A program made the translations under genes and the position numbers. Shown here one piece after another: positions 27,300-36,385 of a stretch of 64,000 nucleotides of DNA. The notes under the pieces were generated by a model that was not told the origin of the DNA, did not search any database, and worked only from the letters and a program-made list of their open reading frames with translations. Source of the DNA: Rouxiella aceris. Lineage in GTDB: Bacteria > Pseudomonadota > Gammaproteobacteria > Enterobacterales > Enterobacteriaceae. Each line of letters starts with the position of its first letter. Position 1 is the first letter of the stretch. The stretch lies in contig NZ_JAADJU010000005.1 in NCBI RefSeq assembly GCF_012933545.1, forward strand, positions 62,001 through 126,000, written 5' to 3'.

Positions 27300-27863
27300 A
27301 TGAAAGCAGCAATACTGCTGACCGCAGGTTTTGAAGATGCGGAGGCTGTTATCGTCTATGATATTTTATCTCGATTAAATATTGTTGTAGATATGATCTC
27401 TTGTACAGAAAAGAGAACCGTGACCTCTTATTTTGGATTAACGTTGCTGACCCCTATAACACTGGGTGATATCGGTGATTTTTTGTATGATGCGATTATT
27501 ATCCCCGGTGGCCCGGAGGCGACAAAAAGCATGGCGAAAAATCACCAAGCATTATCATTTATTGAGCAGCATGATGTTGCCGGTAAATGGCTATGCGCGC
27601 TTTGCTCTGCCGCTCCCCGAGTATTGGCAGATAATCAGTTACTAAAAGGTCGGGCATATACCTGCTCCGGTGATTTGTGGCAGGGGAGAACTGAGGGCCG
27701 CTACCGCGATAACGATATCGTTGTTGATGGCAACCTGATCACTGGCAGGGGATTAGGAGTCGCGTTCGATTTTGCTTTTACCGTGGCGGAATATCTATCC
27801 GGCAGTGCTGTGGCAGGCCAACAGCAAGCTGAGCATATCTATCACCAGCGAAAATCAATGTAA
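27300..27863 (+). CDS. DJ-1/PfpI family protein
   Basis: 187 residues, starting 45 bases after the porin stop with CAGGAA. DJ-1 features: MKAAILLTAGFEDAEAVIVYDIL with an acid near 15, DAIIIPGGPEATKSM, and the nucleophile elbow CALCSAAPRVLA with Cys102. Members include glyoxalase-like and chaperone proteins such as YajL. Being last in the uronate locus, it might deal with reactive dicarbonyls from unsaturated uronates; that is speculation. A strong hairpin follows. Confidence 0.85.
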   Translation: MKAAILLTAGFEDAEAVIVYDILSRLNIVVDMISCTEKRTVTSYFGLTLLTPITLGDIGDFLYDAIIIPGGPEATKSMAKNHQALSFIEQHDVAGKWLCALCSAAPRVLADNQLLKGRAYTCSGDLWQGRTEGRYRDNDIVVDGNLITGRGLGVAFDFAFTVAEYLSGSAVAGQQQAEHIYHQRKSM

Positions 27864-27875
27864 TAGTTCGACAAA

Positions 27876-27912
27876 GCTGAATACCCCAGGACATCCTTCT
27901 GGGGTATTCAGC
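27876..27912. terminator. Hairpin between convergent genes
   Basis: GCTGAATACCCCAG (27876-27889) pairs perfectly with CTGGGGTATTCAGC (27899-27912), 14-bp arms and a 9-base loop, between the DJ-1 gene and the convergent cytochrome c gene. No T-run, so termination may depend on the very stable stem. Confidence 0.7.
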
Positions 27913-27936
27913 AGTGCAGTCAGCGTCTACAACAAT

Positions 27937-29352
27937 CTAGACACGGCGTTTGCGGGATCGTCTAAACAGCCAGTAAATCAGTGCCAAAACAACGATCAGC
28001 GCCACGGCCATCGCGGGTGCTATTAAAGGCTGTAACCTGGCCAGTAGTGTGACCGGACCACCGCCGCGCAACACCGCCACATCATGGGCACTGACCGCAA
28101 TCGCCGGGTTGCCATAGTGGGTCAGCACATAATTGGCGATCTCGGCAATTTGCTCATCCGTTAACTGACCCACGTAAGAACCCGGGCCAAACTTTGGCAT
28201 CAGCACATGTTGCTCGCCAACCTGACGATCGACGCCGTAGAGCATGGCAGAGATCAGGTTAGAGGCGTTGGTCATCCCGGTCGCGGTATTATTATATAAC
28301 GACGGGTAAGCCTGGTTTTTGCTGCCGCCACCGTCGGGCTGGTGACAACTGGCACAATAACCACTGTACAGCGCTGCGCCGCCTTTTATCGTGCCGTTGG
28401 CGTTATACGGATGTTCGCCACGCAATCCTTGTTCGACATTGACCTGCTTTGGCCCAAAGCTGTCTGCTGCCTGTTTATCCGCGGGATCGCGAACTGGCGT
28501 GCTGTTTTTCAGGTAGAAGGCGATGGCATTGAGATCGCTATCCGGCAGATACTGCAGGCTGTTTTGCACCGCTTCCGCCATAGGGCCGGCGGCCTGATTT
28601 TTACCGGTCGTGCGTCCGGTTTTCAGGTACTCCACCAACTGTGCCTGCGTCCAGTTACCAATGCCGCTGACCGCATCGGCGCTGATATTTGGCGCATACC
28701 AAGGACCGACCATGCCTCCGGCCAGCGGTTTGGCCGTCACTTCTCCCATCATTAAATTACGCGGTGTATGGCAGGTATCACAGTGACCGGCACCGTTAAC
28801 CAGATAGGCACCGCGGTTCCACTCGGCGCTTTTACTGGCGTCGGCTTTAAACGGTGTTTTATCGAGATACAGCAGGTTCCAGCCCGCCATGGCGATCCGC
28901 ATATTAAACGGGAAAGGCAGGGCGGTCAGCGAAGCGGTTTGCTCCACCGGCTGTACGCCATGCTGAAAATAGACATACATGGCATGAATATCTTCATCAC
29001 TCATATGGCTGTATGAGGTATAGGGCATGGCCGGATAAAGGTTACCGCCGTCAGGACGTACCCCTTCACGCACCGCGCGGCTAAATTGCTCCTCGCTATA
29101 ATTGCCGATCCCCGCAGTTTTTGACGGAGTTATATTGGTGGTGTAAATGGTGCCCATTGGCGAATGAATGGCATAACCGCCGGCAAACGGCTTACCGCCT
29201 TCCGGGTTGGTATGACAGGCCTGGCAGTCGGCGGCGGTGGCGACCGCTTTACCTTTGGCGACCAGATCCAGTTGGCTCTCTTCGGCCAATGCCTGCGCAG
29301 ATAGCCCATTCAGTGTGGCTGCCAAGAGTACAAAACGCAGTAAATTTTTCAT
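27937..29352 (-). CDS. Gluconate 2-dehydrogenase, cytochrome c subunit
   Basis: 471 residues: signal peptide (about 1-23, ending ALAEE), three heme c motifs CQACH (43-47), CDTCH and CASCH, and a C-terminal membrane helix (MAVALIVVLALIYWLF) with a basic tail. This three-heme, membrane-anchored design is that of the cytochrome subunit of periplasmic FAD alcohol/gluconate dehydrogenases, which passes electrons to ubiquinone. Its ATG overlaps the stop of the flavoprotein gene (ATGA). Last gene of the three-gene operon. Confidence 0.92.
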   Translation of the reverse strand: MKNLLRFVLLAATLNGLSAQALAEESQLDLVAKGKAVATAADCQACHTNPEGGKPFAGGYAIHSPMGTIYTTNITPSKTAGIGNYSEEQFSRAVREGVRPDGGNLYPAMPYTSYSHMSDEDIHAMYVYFQHGVQPVEQTASLTALPFPFNMRIAMAGWNLLYLDKTPFKADASKSAEWNRGAYLVNGAGHCDTCHTPRNLMMGEVTAKPLAGGMVGPWYAPNISADAVSGIGNWTQAQLVEYLKTGRTTGKNQAAGPMAEAVQNSLQYLPDSDLNAIAFYLKNSTPVRDPADKQAADSFGPKQVNVEQGLRGEHPYNANGTIKGGAALYSGYCASCHQPDGGGSKNQAYPSLYNNTATGMTNASNLISAMLYGVDRQVGEQHVLMPKFGPGSYVGQLTDEQIAEIANYVLTHYGNPAIAVSAHDVAVLRGGGPVTLLARLQPLIAPAMAVALIVVLALIYWLFRRSRKRRV

Positions 29353-31007
29353 GCCTCACCTGCCAGGACCTTTGCCATATCATCAGCAGCTTTTAGCGCC
29401 AATGCGGCCATGGTCAAAGTACTGTTAACTACGCTGGCGGATGGGATAGCGCCACCACCAGGCAACCACAGGTTGTTGTGGTCGTGAGTGCGGCAGTTAC
29501 CGTTGACCACCGAATCATGCGGATCGTTGCCCATAATGGTACCGCCCATAATATGATTATTGGCATTAAGGCTGGTGGTGATATTGAAGTCTTCGGCCAT
29601 AAACAGCTTGCCGATCTGTTCGAGCTGTTTATGGGCGGCCACTGCGCCTTCGCGCACATAGTCCCCGACGTCATAGTGAATATCCGGGCAAGGCAAGCCG
29701 TGCGGATCTTTGCGGGTTTTGCTTAGTGTCAGACGATTGTCGGGATCGGGCAGCGGCTCGAGACTAATGGACAAATCAACGCCATAGATGGAACGACGAC
29801 GGATCTCTTCATCCAGTTCTTCGCCCACCAGCCCCATTTCCAGTGCCTTATTGGTGGCAGGGATCACCTGACTGATATTATTGACGATCATCTTGTTTGC
29901 CGAATATTGACTGCGGAACTCACCGTCACGCGGGCCGACCAGACAGCTGCTTTGCGCCGGTCCGCGGCCGATCCACAAAGGTTCCGAGGCAATAAAGGTA
30001 CAGTGGAATCCGGAGTGGTCCATCATATTGCGACCAACGTGATCGGAAGAGTTGGCAATGCCGTTGGGATTTTTTTCATTGGCGGCAATCAATAACAAAC
30101 GCGGCGTTTCAATGCCGTTACAGGCCAGGGCAAACACCTTGCCGCTGGCTTTATGTGACTGCTTTTTGTTATCCAGCCAGTGCACGGCGGTGACGCGGTT
30201 GTTTTCATCGGTATCGATCTTGTACACCACCGACTCTGCCAACACCACCGCGCCCTTGTTTTCGGCCCGTTCGATATGGCTGATACCGTTGTACATGGCA
30301 CCAATCGGGCAAATCGGCTGGCAGTTATTATTGCCACAACAGGTCGGGCGTCCCTGCCACGGGCGGGTGCTGCGTCCCTGCGGGATTGGAACCGAACGGA
30401 AACCGTGCGGGTTTACTACTTCAGCAAAGCGGCTATCGCCATAGGCATAGGGAACCTGATCCATCGGATAGGGTTTGCTGCGTTCGGCGGGGGATTGCAG
30501 CGCCGGATCGTTGGGACCCGCTACGCCAATCTCTTCTTCGGCGCGGCAGTAATAGGGTTCCAGCTCATCATAGGAGATCGGCCAGTCACGGCCAACGCCG
30601 TACAGGGTTTTCATTTTGAAATCGTTGGGCACATGGCGCCAGCAAGATGCCGCCCAGTGCCAGGTTGTGCCGCCCACGGTGCGCAGATAACCTTGCTGAA
30701 AACTACTGGCGCTGGGGCCGGTCAGATTGACGTAGTTGTTCTTCGGGAAATAGAGCGGGGCAGGGGCCAGTTCTGATTGCGGATACAGTCCCTGAAAGTC
30801 GGAGCCGGCACGGTTGGCAAACGGCATATTGCGCCAGTTCTCCACGGCCTGAGCCCGTTCAATGCGCAAACCGGCTTCCAGGATCAGCACCGAGTGGCCA
30901 AGGGCGACCATTTGGTCGGCGATCAGGCCGCCAACAATTCCTGAACCAACAATAATGACATCAGCAACGGCGTCGCCGTCGGCGGTAAAAGTGGGCTTGT
31001 TCATCAT
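29349..31007 (-). CDS. Gluconate 2-dehydrogenase, FAD flavoprotein subunit (GMC)
   Basis: 552 residues, GMC oxidoreductase: FAD loop DVIIVGSGIVGGLIADQM near 17-34, the GGTTWHWAASCWRHVPNDF block, a cysteine cluster CCGNNNCQPICPIGAMYNG, and the C-terminal HDHNNLWLPGGGAIPSASVVN with the usual catalytic His/Asn region. It has no signal of its own and is presumably carried through Tat with the small subunit. Oxidises D-gluconate to 2-keto-D-gluconate in the periplasm; 2-ketogluconate and sorbitol dehydrogenases share the architecture, so the substrate is not certain. Confidence 0.9.
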   Translation of the reverse strand: MMNKPTFTADGDAVADVIIVGSGIVGGLIADQMVALGHSVLILEAGLRIERAQAVENWRNMPFANRAGSDFQGLYPQSELAPAPLYFPKNNYVNLTGPSASSFQQGYLRTVGGTTWHWAASCWRHVPNDFKMKTLYGVGRDWPISYDELEPYYCRAEEEIGVAGPNDPALQSPAERSKPYPMDQVPYAYGDSRFAEVVNPHGFRSVPIPQGRSTRPWQGRPTCCGNNNCQPICPIGAMYNGISHIERAENKGAVVLAESVVYKIDTDENNRVTAVHWLDNKKQSHKASGKVFALACNGIETPRLLLIAANEKNPNGIANSSDHVGRNMMDHSGFHCTFIASEPLWIGRGPAQSSCLVGPRDGEFRSQYSANKMIVNNISQVIPATNKALEMGLVGEELDEEIRRRSIYGVDLSISLEPLPDPDNRLTLSKTRKDPHGLPCPDIHYDVGDYVREGAVAAHKQLEQIGKLFMAEDFNITTSLNANNHIMGGTIMGNDPHDSVVNGNCRTHDHNNLWLPGGGAIPSASVVNSTLTMAALALKAADDMAKVLAGEA

Positions 31008-31621
31008 GCTTTACTCGTATTAACAGTATCGGGGGTCGCCTGTAAGCGCGCTTGTTTTATGCTTTCCGGCATGGCGGCAGCAGGAGGCGCGGCGGTAAAC
31101 CACAGCGGGCCATTGCCGCAGTAAGTAGGGACAATCAACCCATCGCTCACCGGGCGATACATCAGCGCATCTTTATAGGCGATTAAAATGGAATCGGTAC
31201 CATTTTTGACTGTGCCGGTATACCAGCCAGTGATAATACGAGTCAGCAGTTCCCCCAGGTTATGCTCTTTGGCAACCTGTTGAAATTCTTTGGCACGCTG
31301 ATTGGGTTGCAGCAGCAGATAGAGCGCGGCGATCTGGGCCGGGAACTGAGTATCACCCTGATAGAAGGCGTTGAAAATACGGGCAGACATGCCGGGACTG
31401 AGATCTTTATGCTCGGTGATCGCCTGCGAAATCATAAAGAATTGCGAGAAAATTAGCGGATCGCTGGTGGCGGTACTTTTTTCCGCCTCGGTAAGAAATG
31501 GAAAGCCAAGCAGGGTAGCCGCTACCATTGCAGAACCGACGCCTTTCAACATGTCGCGCCGACTGAAACCGGTACCATTTTGCTGTGTGCCAAAATCAAA
31601 AAGTGAAGGATTTTTGTCCAT
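31004..31621 (-). CDS. Gluconate 2-dehydrogenase, small (subunit 3)
   Basis: 205 residues from ATG 31621 (a TTG 33 bases earlier is less likely). Twin-arginine signal SRRDMLKGVGSAMVAATLLG near residues 20-40, then the subunit-3 fold with FNAFYQGDTQFPAQIAALY and ITGWYTGTVKNG. The small subunit supplies the Tat signal for the flavoprotein. First gene of small-large-cytochrome order, as described for the Erwinia/Pantoea enzyme. Stop overlaps the start of the next gene. Confidence 0.9.
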   Translation of the reverse strand: MDKNPSLFDFGTQQNGTGFSRRDMLKGVGSAMVAATLLGFPFLTEAEKSTATSDPLIFSQFFMISQAITEHKDLSPGMSARIFNAFYQGDTQFPAQIAALYLLLQPNQRAKEFQQVAKEHNLGELLTRIITGWYTGTVKNGTDSILIAYKDALMYRPVSDGLIVPTYCGNGPLWFTAAPPAAAMPESIKQARLQATPDTVNTSKA

Positions 31622-31886
31622 CTTATATCTCTTTAGATCGGGGGAGTAAGCCAAGGGCTTGCCAGAAATTGTTATTAATGCGGTGACGGTATGTCTGATT
31701 CAGGCGCGTCACAGGCGGGGGACTGACCTCGTTGCCAGGATAAGGCAGTAATAACCTTGTGGATGATAATCGCAGAACCAATAAAAGCCTCTAACAAAAC
31801 GTGCTAAAAAATAACATTTTGTTTTCAAATTAACGGCTGCACGATGCTGAAAAGCGGATAAGTTCGCACTGGACATGAGATATTAG

Positions 31887-31916
31887 CGAATAATGAACCA
31901 AAAGATTCGTTATTCG
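31887..31916. promoter_or_regulatory. Inverted repeat upstream of gluconate dehydrogenase operon
   Basis: CGAATAA (31887-31893) and TTATTCG (31910-31916) are exact inverted arms 16 bases apart; the symmetry extends at 9 of 11 positions outward. It lies about 270 bases upstream of the operon start in AT-rich DNA. A regulator site is possible. Confidence 0.3.
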
Positions 31917-32045
31917 ATTACCAAATGTAATTTTTATAGGTCATTGATTTATATGCAATCAAACTTTATCTGATGATTTTTTGTTTCTTCTTTGTAACTG
32001 TTATTGATTTAACGGGTAACAATTGTGAATGAAATTGGTTGAGAA

Positions 32046-32165
32046 ATGATGCCAGAAAGGTTACAAATGACGCTAAATGAGAGCAAGATCCCAAAAACTA
32101 ACCAAGACGCTCATAAAATAGCCAGGCAGCAGTTTATTAAGCAATTAAAAGTTAATAAAATGTAA
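32046..32165 (+). CDS. Putative 39-residue basic small protein
   Basis: ATG ATG at 32046 to TAA at 32163-32165 in the 620-base gap between the dehydrogenase operon and yejG. The product is rich in Lys/Gln/Asn and contains an amphipathic stretch, DAHKIARQQFIKQLKVNK. The ribosome site (TTGAGAA) is weak. I do not recognise a family. Composition looks protein-like, but support is limited to the frame. Confidence 0.35.
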   Translation: MMPERLQMTLNESKIPKTNQDAHKIARQQFIKQLKVNKM

Positions 32166-32278
32166 ACGAGTGGCTATTTTCTTACCGTATTGCAGGCGAA
32201 GTCAGCCATGTTGCGTTATAACTTGGTTTAGCGTTGCGGATATGTAAAATTATTGTTGAATATTCTTTGGGGAGCATC

Positions 32279-32629
32279 GTGAATAACAACCCTTTTTCGG
32301 TGGTGCATCGTTTGCCACAAAGCTATCGCTGGCTGTCAGGTTACGCGGGCGTAAAAGTCGAAGTTATTCCGCTGCCCGCGGAAGAAGAAGAGAGTAACCT
32401 GATTGGTCTCAAGCTGTTAAGCCCGGAAGGCGACAGTGCCCGCAGCATTTTGCAAGGCTTGAATCTGTCGCTAAGAGAAATTGAGGTTGAAAGCAATATC
32501 GTCGAATGTGACGGTGAACTCTGCCTGTTTGTGAAGCGTGATGATGAAAGCGCCGCCATGTGCCGTTTAAAAAATATTGGTACGGCAATAGCAGAATCTG
32601 TCTCCGTTTCGGCCCTCTATCCTTTCTGA
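32279..32629 (+). CDS. yejG: YejG
   Basis: 116 residues from GTG 32279, after GGGGAG; the family's usual start. Aligns along its length with E. coli YejG (SVVHRLPQSYRW, KLLSPEGD, CDGELCLFVKRDDE, CRLKNIGTAIAE). Soluble, function unknown. Its stop directly abuts the stop of yejF on the other strand. Confidence 0.93.
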   Translation: MNNNPFSVVHRLPQSYRWLSGYAGVKVEVIPLPAEEEESNLIGLKLLSPEGDSARSILQGLNLSLREIEVESNIVECDGELCLFVKRDDESAAMCRLKNIGTAIAESVSVSALYPF

Positions 32630-34252
32630 TCACCCGACACTATCTTGTTCACTCTCCGCGGATTGGGAGAAAGCTAACAGCTGCCGGGTATAGGCATGCT
32701 GGGGTTGGGTAAACAGTTTTTCACATTCCCCTTGTTCGACCACCTTACCGTGCTGCAACACTATCACCTGATGGCATAAACTGCGCACCACCTGCAAATC
32801 GTGACTGATAAATAGATACGACAAACCATGACGCTGCTGCAGATTACGCAACAGGTCCAAAATCTGCGCCTGTACCGATTTGTCCAGTGACGAGGTGGGT
32901 TCATCAAGGATCAGCAACTCTGGTTGCAGGATCAGCGCACGGGCAATGGCGATACGCTGACGTTGGCCACCGGAGAATTCCGTTGGATAGCGGTGACGAC
33001 TCTGCGGATCGAGCCCCACCTCCTGCATTGCGGCAATCACTCGTTGTTCCCGCTGTTCGGCCGTCAGGCGTTGGTGTACTTGCAAGCCTTCGGCAATAAT
33101 CTGCATCACGCTAAGTCGTGGATTGAGGGCGGAATAGGGATCCTGAAACACCACCTGGATACGGCGGCGAAACGGCAGCATCTGTTTGCGGTTAAAGGTT
33201 TGTAATGGCTGCCCGTCAAACTCAATGCTTCCCCCTGCGTTCAGTAAGCGTAATAGCGCCAGGCCAGTGGTGCTTTTGCCGGAGCCGGATTCGCCCACCA
33301 GGCCGATACTTTCCCCGCGCCGCAGAGTAAAACTCAGTTGCTGTACCACCTGTTTGTTGCTGACCGTGCGTCGTAGCAGGCCACGTCGTACGGGAAACGC
33401 CACGCTAAGGTCGACGACACGCAGCAGGACCGGGCTTGCCGGGTCAACCGGGTTTGGGCTACCGGTGGGTTCTGACTGTAGCAGCTTGCGGGTGTAGGCA
33501 TGCTGAGGAGAGGCAAAGAGCGCAGCGCGGGTGTTGGATTCTACGCAACGGCCCTGATGCATTACCGCCACGCGATCGGCAATGGAGCGCACAATGCGCA
33601 GATTGTGGGTAATAAACAGCATCGCCATCCCCAGTTCCTGTTTCAGCTCTTGCAGCAGACTGAGAATTTGCGCTTGCACCGAAACATCCAGCGCCGTGGT
33701 CGGCTCATCGGCAATCAGCAATTGGGGCTGGGTCAAAATGGCCATGGCGATCATCACCCGCTGGCGTTCACCGCCAGAGAGTTGATGGGGAAAGTCCGCC
33801 AGTCGTGCAGCGGGGTGCACAATGCCGACCCGGTCGAGACATTGAATAATTTCCGCCCGCGCTGCCTGACGCCCCATACCACGATGCAGTGCCAAGACTT
33901 CCGCCAGCTGCTTCTCAATATTATGCAATGGGTTGAGGGATACCATTGGTTCCTGGAAAATCATTGCAATCTGGTTGCCGCGAATATTGCGTAGCTGCGC
34001 CTCGCTGGCATGCAACAGACTTTGTCCGGCAAACAGGATATCGCCGCGCGGATAGACCACCGTTTGCGCACGGATCAGCCGCAATATCGACAGGGCAGTC
34101 ACGCTTTTACCTGAACCCGATTCACCGACCAGCGCCAGGGTTTCCCCCGGTTCAATACTCAGCGACAGATCCTGCACCACCGGCGTCACCCTCCCGGCCT
34201 GACGAAAGGCAATATCGAGATCCTCAATGCGCAGTAATGGTGAACTTGACAT
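32630..34252 (-). CDS. yejF: YejF, ATPase of YejABEF peptide/microcin C importer
   Basis: 540 residues with two fused ABC domains, each with Walker A (GESGSGKS twice), signature (LSGGERQRVMIA, FSGGQRQRIAIA) and Walker B (LLIADEP, LLILDEP). YejABEF takes up oligopeptides and microcin C in E. coli. Last gene of yejABEF, 12 bases after yejE. Confidence 0.96.
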   Translation of the reverse strand: MSSSPLLRIEDLDIAFRQAGRVTPVVQDLSLSIEPGETLALVGESGSGKSVTALSILRLIRAQTVVYPRGDILFAGQSLLHASEAQLRNIRGNQIAMIFQEPMVSLNPLHNIEKQLAEVLALHRGMGRQAARAEIIQCLDRVGIVHPAARLADFPHQLSGGERQRVMIAMAILTQPQLLIADEPTTALDVSVQAQILSLLQELKQELGMAMLFITHNLRIVRSIADRVAVMHQGRCVESNTRAALFASPQHAYTRKLLQSEPTGSPNPVDPASPVLLRVVDLSVAFPVRRGLLRRTVSNKQVVQQLSFTLRRGESIGLVGESGSGKSTTGLALLRLLNAGGSIEFDGQPLQTFNRKQMLPFRRRIQVVFQDPYSALNPRLSVMQIIAEGLQVHQRLTAEQREQRVIAAMQEVGLDPQSRHRYPTEFSGGQRQRIAIARALILQPELLILDEPTSSLDKSVQAQILDLLRNLQQRHGLSYLFISHDLQVVRSLCHQVIVLQHGKVVEQGECEKLFTQPQHAYTRQLLAFSQSAESEQDSVG

Positions 34253-34264
34253 AGTGTGGCGATC

Positions 34265-35287
34265 CTAACGTGATTGGCTGGGGTCAAAAGCGTCCCGCAC
34301 CGCTTCGCCAATAAAAATCAGCAGTGACAGCAGAATAGCGAGCATAAAAAAGGCGCTTATGCCCAGCCAGGGAGCCTGAATATTATTTTTACCTTCCAGC
34401 AGCAGCGATCCCAGCGACGGCGACCCCAGCGGCAGACCAAAGCCGAGAAAATCCAGCGATGCCAGCGTGGTAATGGATCCGCAAAGTATAAAAGGCATAT
34501 AGGTCAGGGTAGCTACGGTGGCATTGGGCAGCATATGACGCAGCATAATCATGCGATCGCTGACCCCCATCGCCTGTGCTGCACGAATATAATCAAAATT
34601 GCGGGTACGTAAAAACTCGGCGCGCACCACCCCCACCAGTACCATCCAGCCCGATAATACGGTGATAAGCAGCAGCCACCAGAAATTGGGTTGCACCACG
34701 CTAGAGAGCATAATAATCAAAAACAGCGTCGGCATTCCTGACCACACCTCGATAAAACGTTGGCCCCAAAGGTCGATTTTGCCGCCGTAGTAACCCTGAG
34801 TTGCGCCAATCAGAATGCCAATCAGTGACGAGAGCAGAGTCAGCATCACGCCAAAAAATAGCGAGATACGCAGTCCGTAGAGCATTTGCGCCAACACGTC
34901 GTGACCATTGCTATCGGTGCCGAGCAGGTTTTGCCGCGAAGGGGGAGAGGGGAAGGGCTGGGCAGTAGCGAAATTAATGGAGTTATAACTTTGCCGCAGC
35001 GGTGCCCACAGCGCCCAGCCCTGGCTATCCAGCTGCTTACGCACAAACGGATCCTGATAATCGGTGGCCGTTTGCAGCTCGCCGCCAAAAGTCGTTTCGC
35101 TATAGTTGAAAAGAAACGGCATATAAAGATGCCCCTGATAGCGTACCAGCAGCGGTTTTTCATTGGCGAGGACGTTGGATAACAGCGCCAGAATAAACAG
35201 CAGTAAAAACAGCCATAGCGACCAGTAGCCGCGCGTGTTGTGGCGAAAACGCCCCCAGCGGGCCTGATTAACGGCGTTGAGTTTCAT
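34265..35287 (-). CDS. yejE: YejE, permease of YejABEF
   Basis: 340 residues from ATG 35287, which overlaps the yejB stop as TGATG; a TTG one codon up also fits. Starts NQARWGRFRHNTRGYWSLW as in E. coli. One N-terminal helix, a large periplasmic insert, then the permease core with the EAA loop RAAQAMGVSDRMIMLRHMLPNA. Confidence 0.95.
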   Translation of the reverse strand: MKLNAVNQARWGRFRHNTRGYWSLWLFLLLFILALLSNVLANEKPLLVRYQGHLYMPFLFNYSETTFGGELQTATDYQDPFVRKQLDSQGWALWAPLRQSYNSINFATAQPFPSPPSRQNLLGTDSNGHDVLAQMLYGLRISLFFGVMLTLLSSLIGILIGATQGYYGGKIDLWGQRFIEVWSGMPTLFLIIMLSSVVQPNFWWLLLITVLSGWMVLVGVVRAEFLRTRNFDYIRAAQAMGVSDRMIMLRHMLPNATVATLTYMPFILCGSITTLASLDFLGFGLPLGSPSLGSLLLEGKNNIQAPWLGISAFFMLAILLSLLIFIGEAVRDAFDPSQSR

Positions 35288-36375
35288 CAATGTCGTCCCT
35301 CAAAGTCGATGCGCGGATCCACCAGCGTATAGGTGATATCACTGACAATATTAAGCAACAGGCCAATCAGGGTAAAAATATACAGCGTGCCAAACATCAC
35401 CGGGAAATCACGCTGGAGGGTGGCATCAAAGCCCAACAGTCCCAGACCGTGCAGTGAGAACATCACTTCAATCAACAACGAACCGGTAAAAAACATACTG
35501 ATAAAGGTGGCCGGAAAGCCGGCGATCACCAGCAGCATGGCATTGCGAAAGACATGGCGATAAAGAATTTTCTTTTCATCCAGCCCCTTGGCGCGGGCGG
35601 TGACCACATACTGTTTCTGCACTTCATCGAGAAAGGCATTTTTGGTCAGCATGGTCAGGGTGGCAAAGCCGCCAATCACCGTGGCCAATACCGGCAAGGT
35701 GATATGCCACAGGTAATCGCCAATCTGGCTATACCAGGGCAACTGGTCAAAGTTGGCCGAGGTTAAGCCGCGCAGCGGGAACCAGTCGAAATAGCCGCCG
35801 CCGGTAAAAAACACAATTAGCAAAATGGCGAAGAGAAACGACGGTACGGCATAGCCGACAATAATTACCGTACTGCTCCAGATATCGAAGGCGCTGCCAT
35901 TTTTTACCGCCTTGCGGATCCCCAGCGGGATTGATACCAGATAGATAATCAGCGTGCTCCATAGCCCGAGAGTGATGGAGACCGGCAGGCTGGATTTGAT
36001 GAGCTGCATTACCGAAGCTCCGCGAAACAGGCTGTCGCCAAAGTCGAAGCGGGCATAGCGCCACAGCATATCGAGATAGCGCTGATGCAGCGGTTTATCA
36101 AAACCAAAGCGTTTGGTGATCTCGGCAATCACCTCCGGGTCCAGTCCTCGCGCTCCGCGATACTGGCTATCACCCAGCTGGCCGACACCGGCGTGGGCAT
36201 GGCTGGTGCCACTGCTGCTGGTTGGCAAGCCACTGCTTTGCCCCATTTCAATTGCGGCGATCGCCTGGTCTACCGGTCCGCCGGGGGCAATCTGCACAAT
36301 AAAAAAGTTGATGGTAATAATCGCCCACAGGGTCGGGATCACCAACAGCAGTCGACGAAGCAAATAGGTGGTCAA
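35287..36375 (-). CDS. yejB: YejB, permease of YejABEF
   Basis: 362 residues, DppB-type permease: [37 protein letters not shown], then the EAA loop [20 protein letters not shown] and a C-terminal [10 protein letters not shown]. Forms the channel with YejE. Starts 10 bases after yejA. Confidence 0.95.
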   Translation of the reverse strand: MTTYLLRRLLLVIPTLWAIITINFFIVQIAPGGPVDQAIAAIEMGQSSGLPTSSSGTSHAHAGVGQLGDSQYRGARGLDPEVIAEITKRFGFDKPLHQRYLDMLWRYARFDFGDSLFRGASVMQLIKSSLPVSITLGLWSTLIIYLVSIPLGIRKAVKNGSAFDIWSSTVIIVGYAVPSFLFAILLIVFFTGGGYFDWFPLRGLTSANFDQLPWYSQIGDYLWHITLPVLATVIGGFATLTMLTKNAFLDEVQKQYVVTARAKGLDEKKILYRHVFRNAMLLVIAGFPATFISMFFTGSLLIEVMFSLHGLGLLGFDATLQRDFPVMFGTLYIFTLIGLLLNIVSDITYTLVDPRIDFEGRH

Positions 36376-36385
36376 TGGCAGCTCC

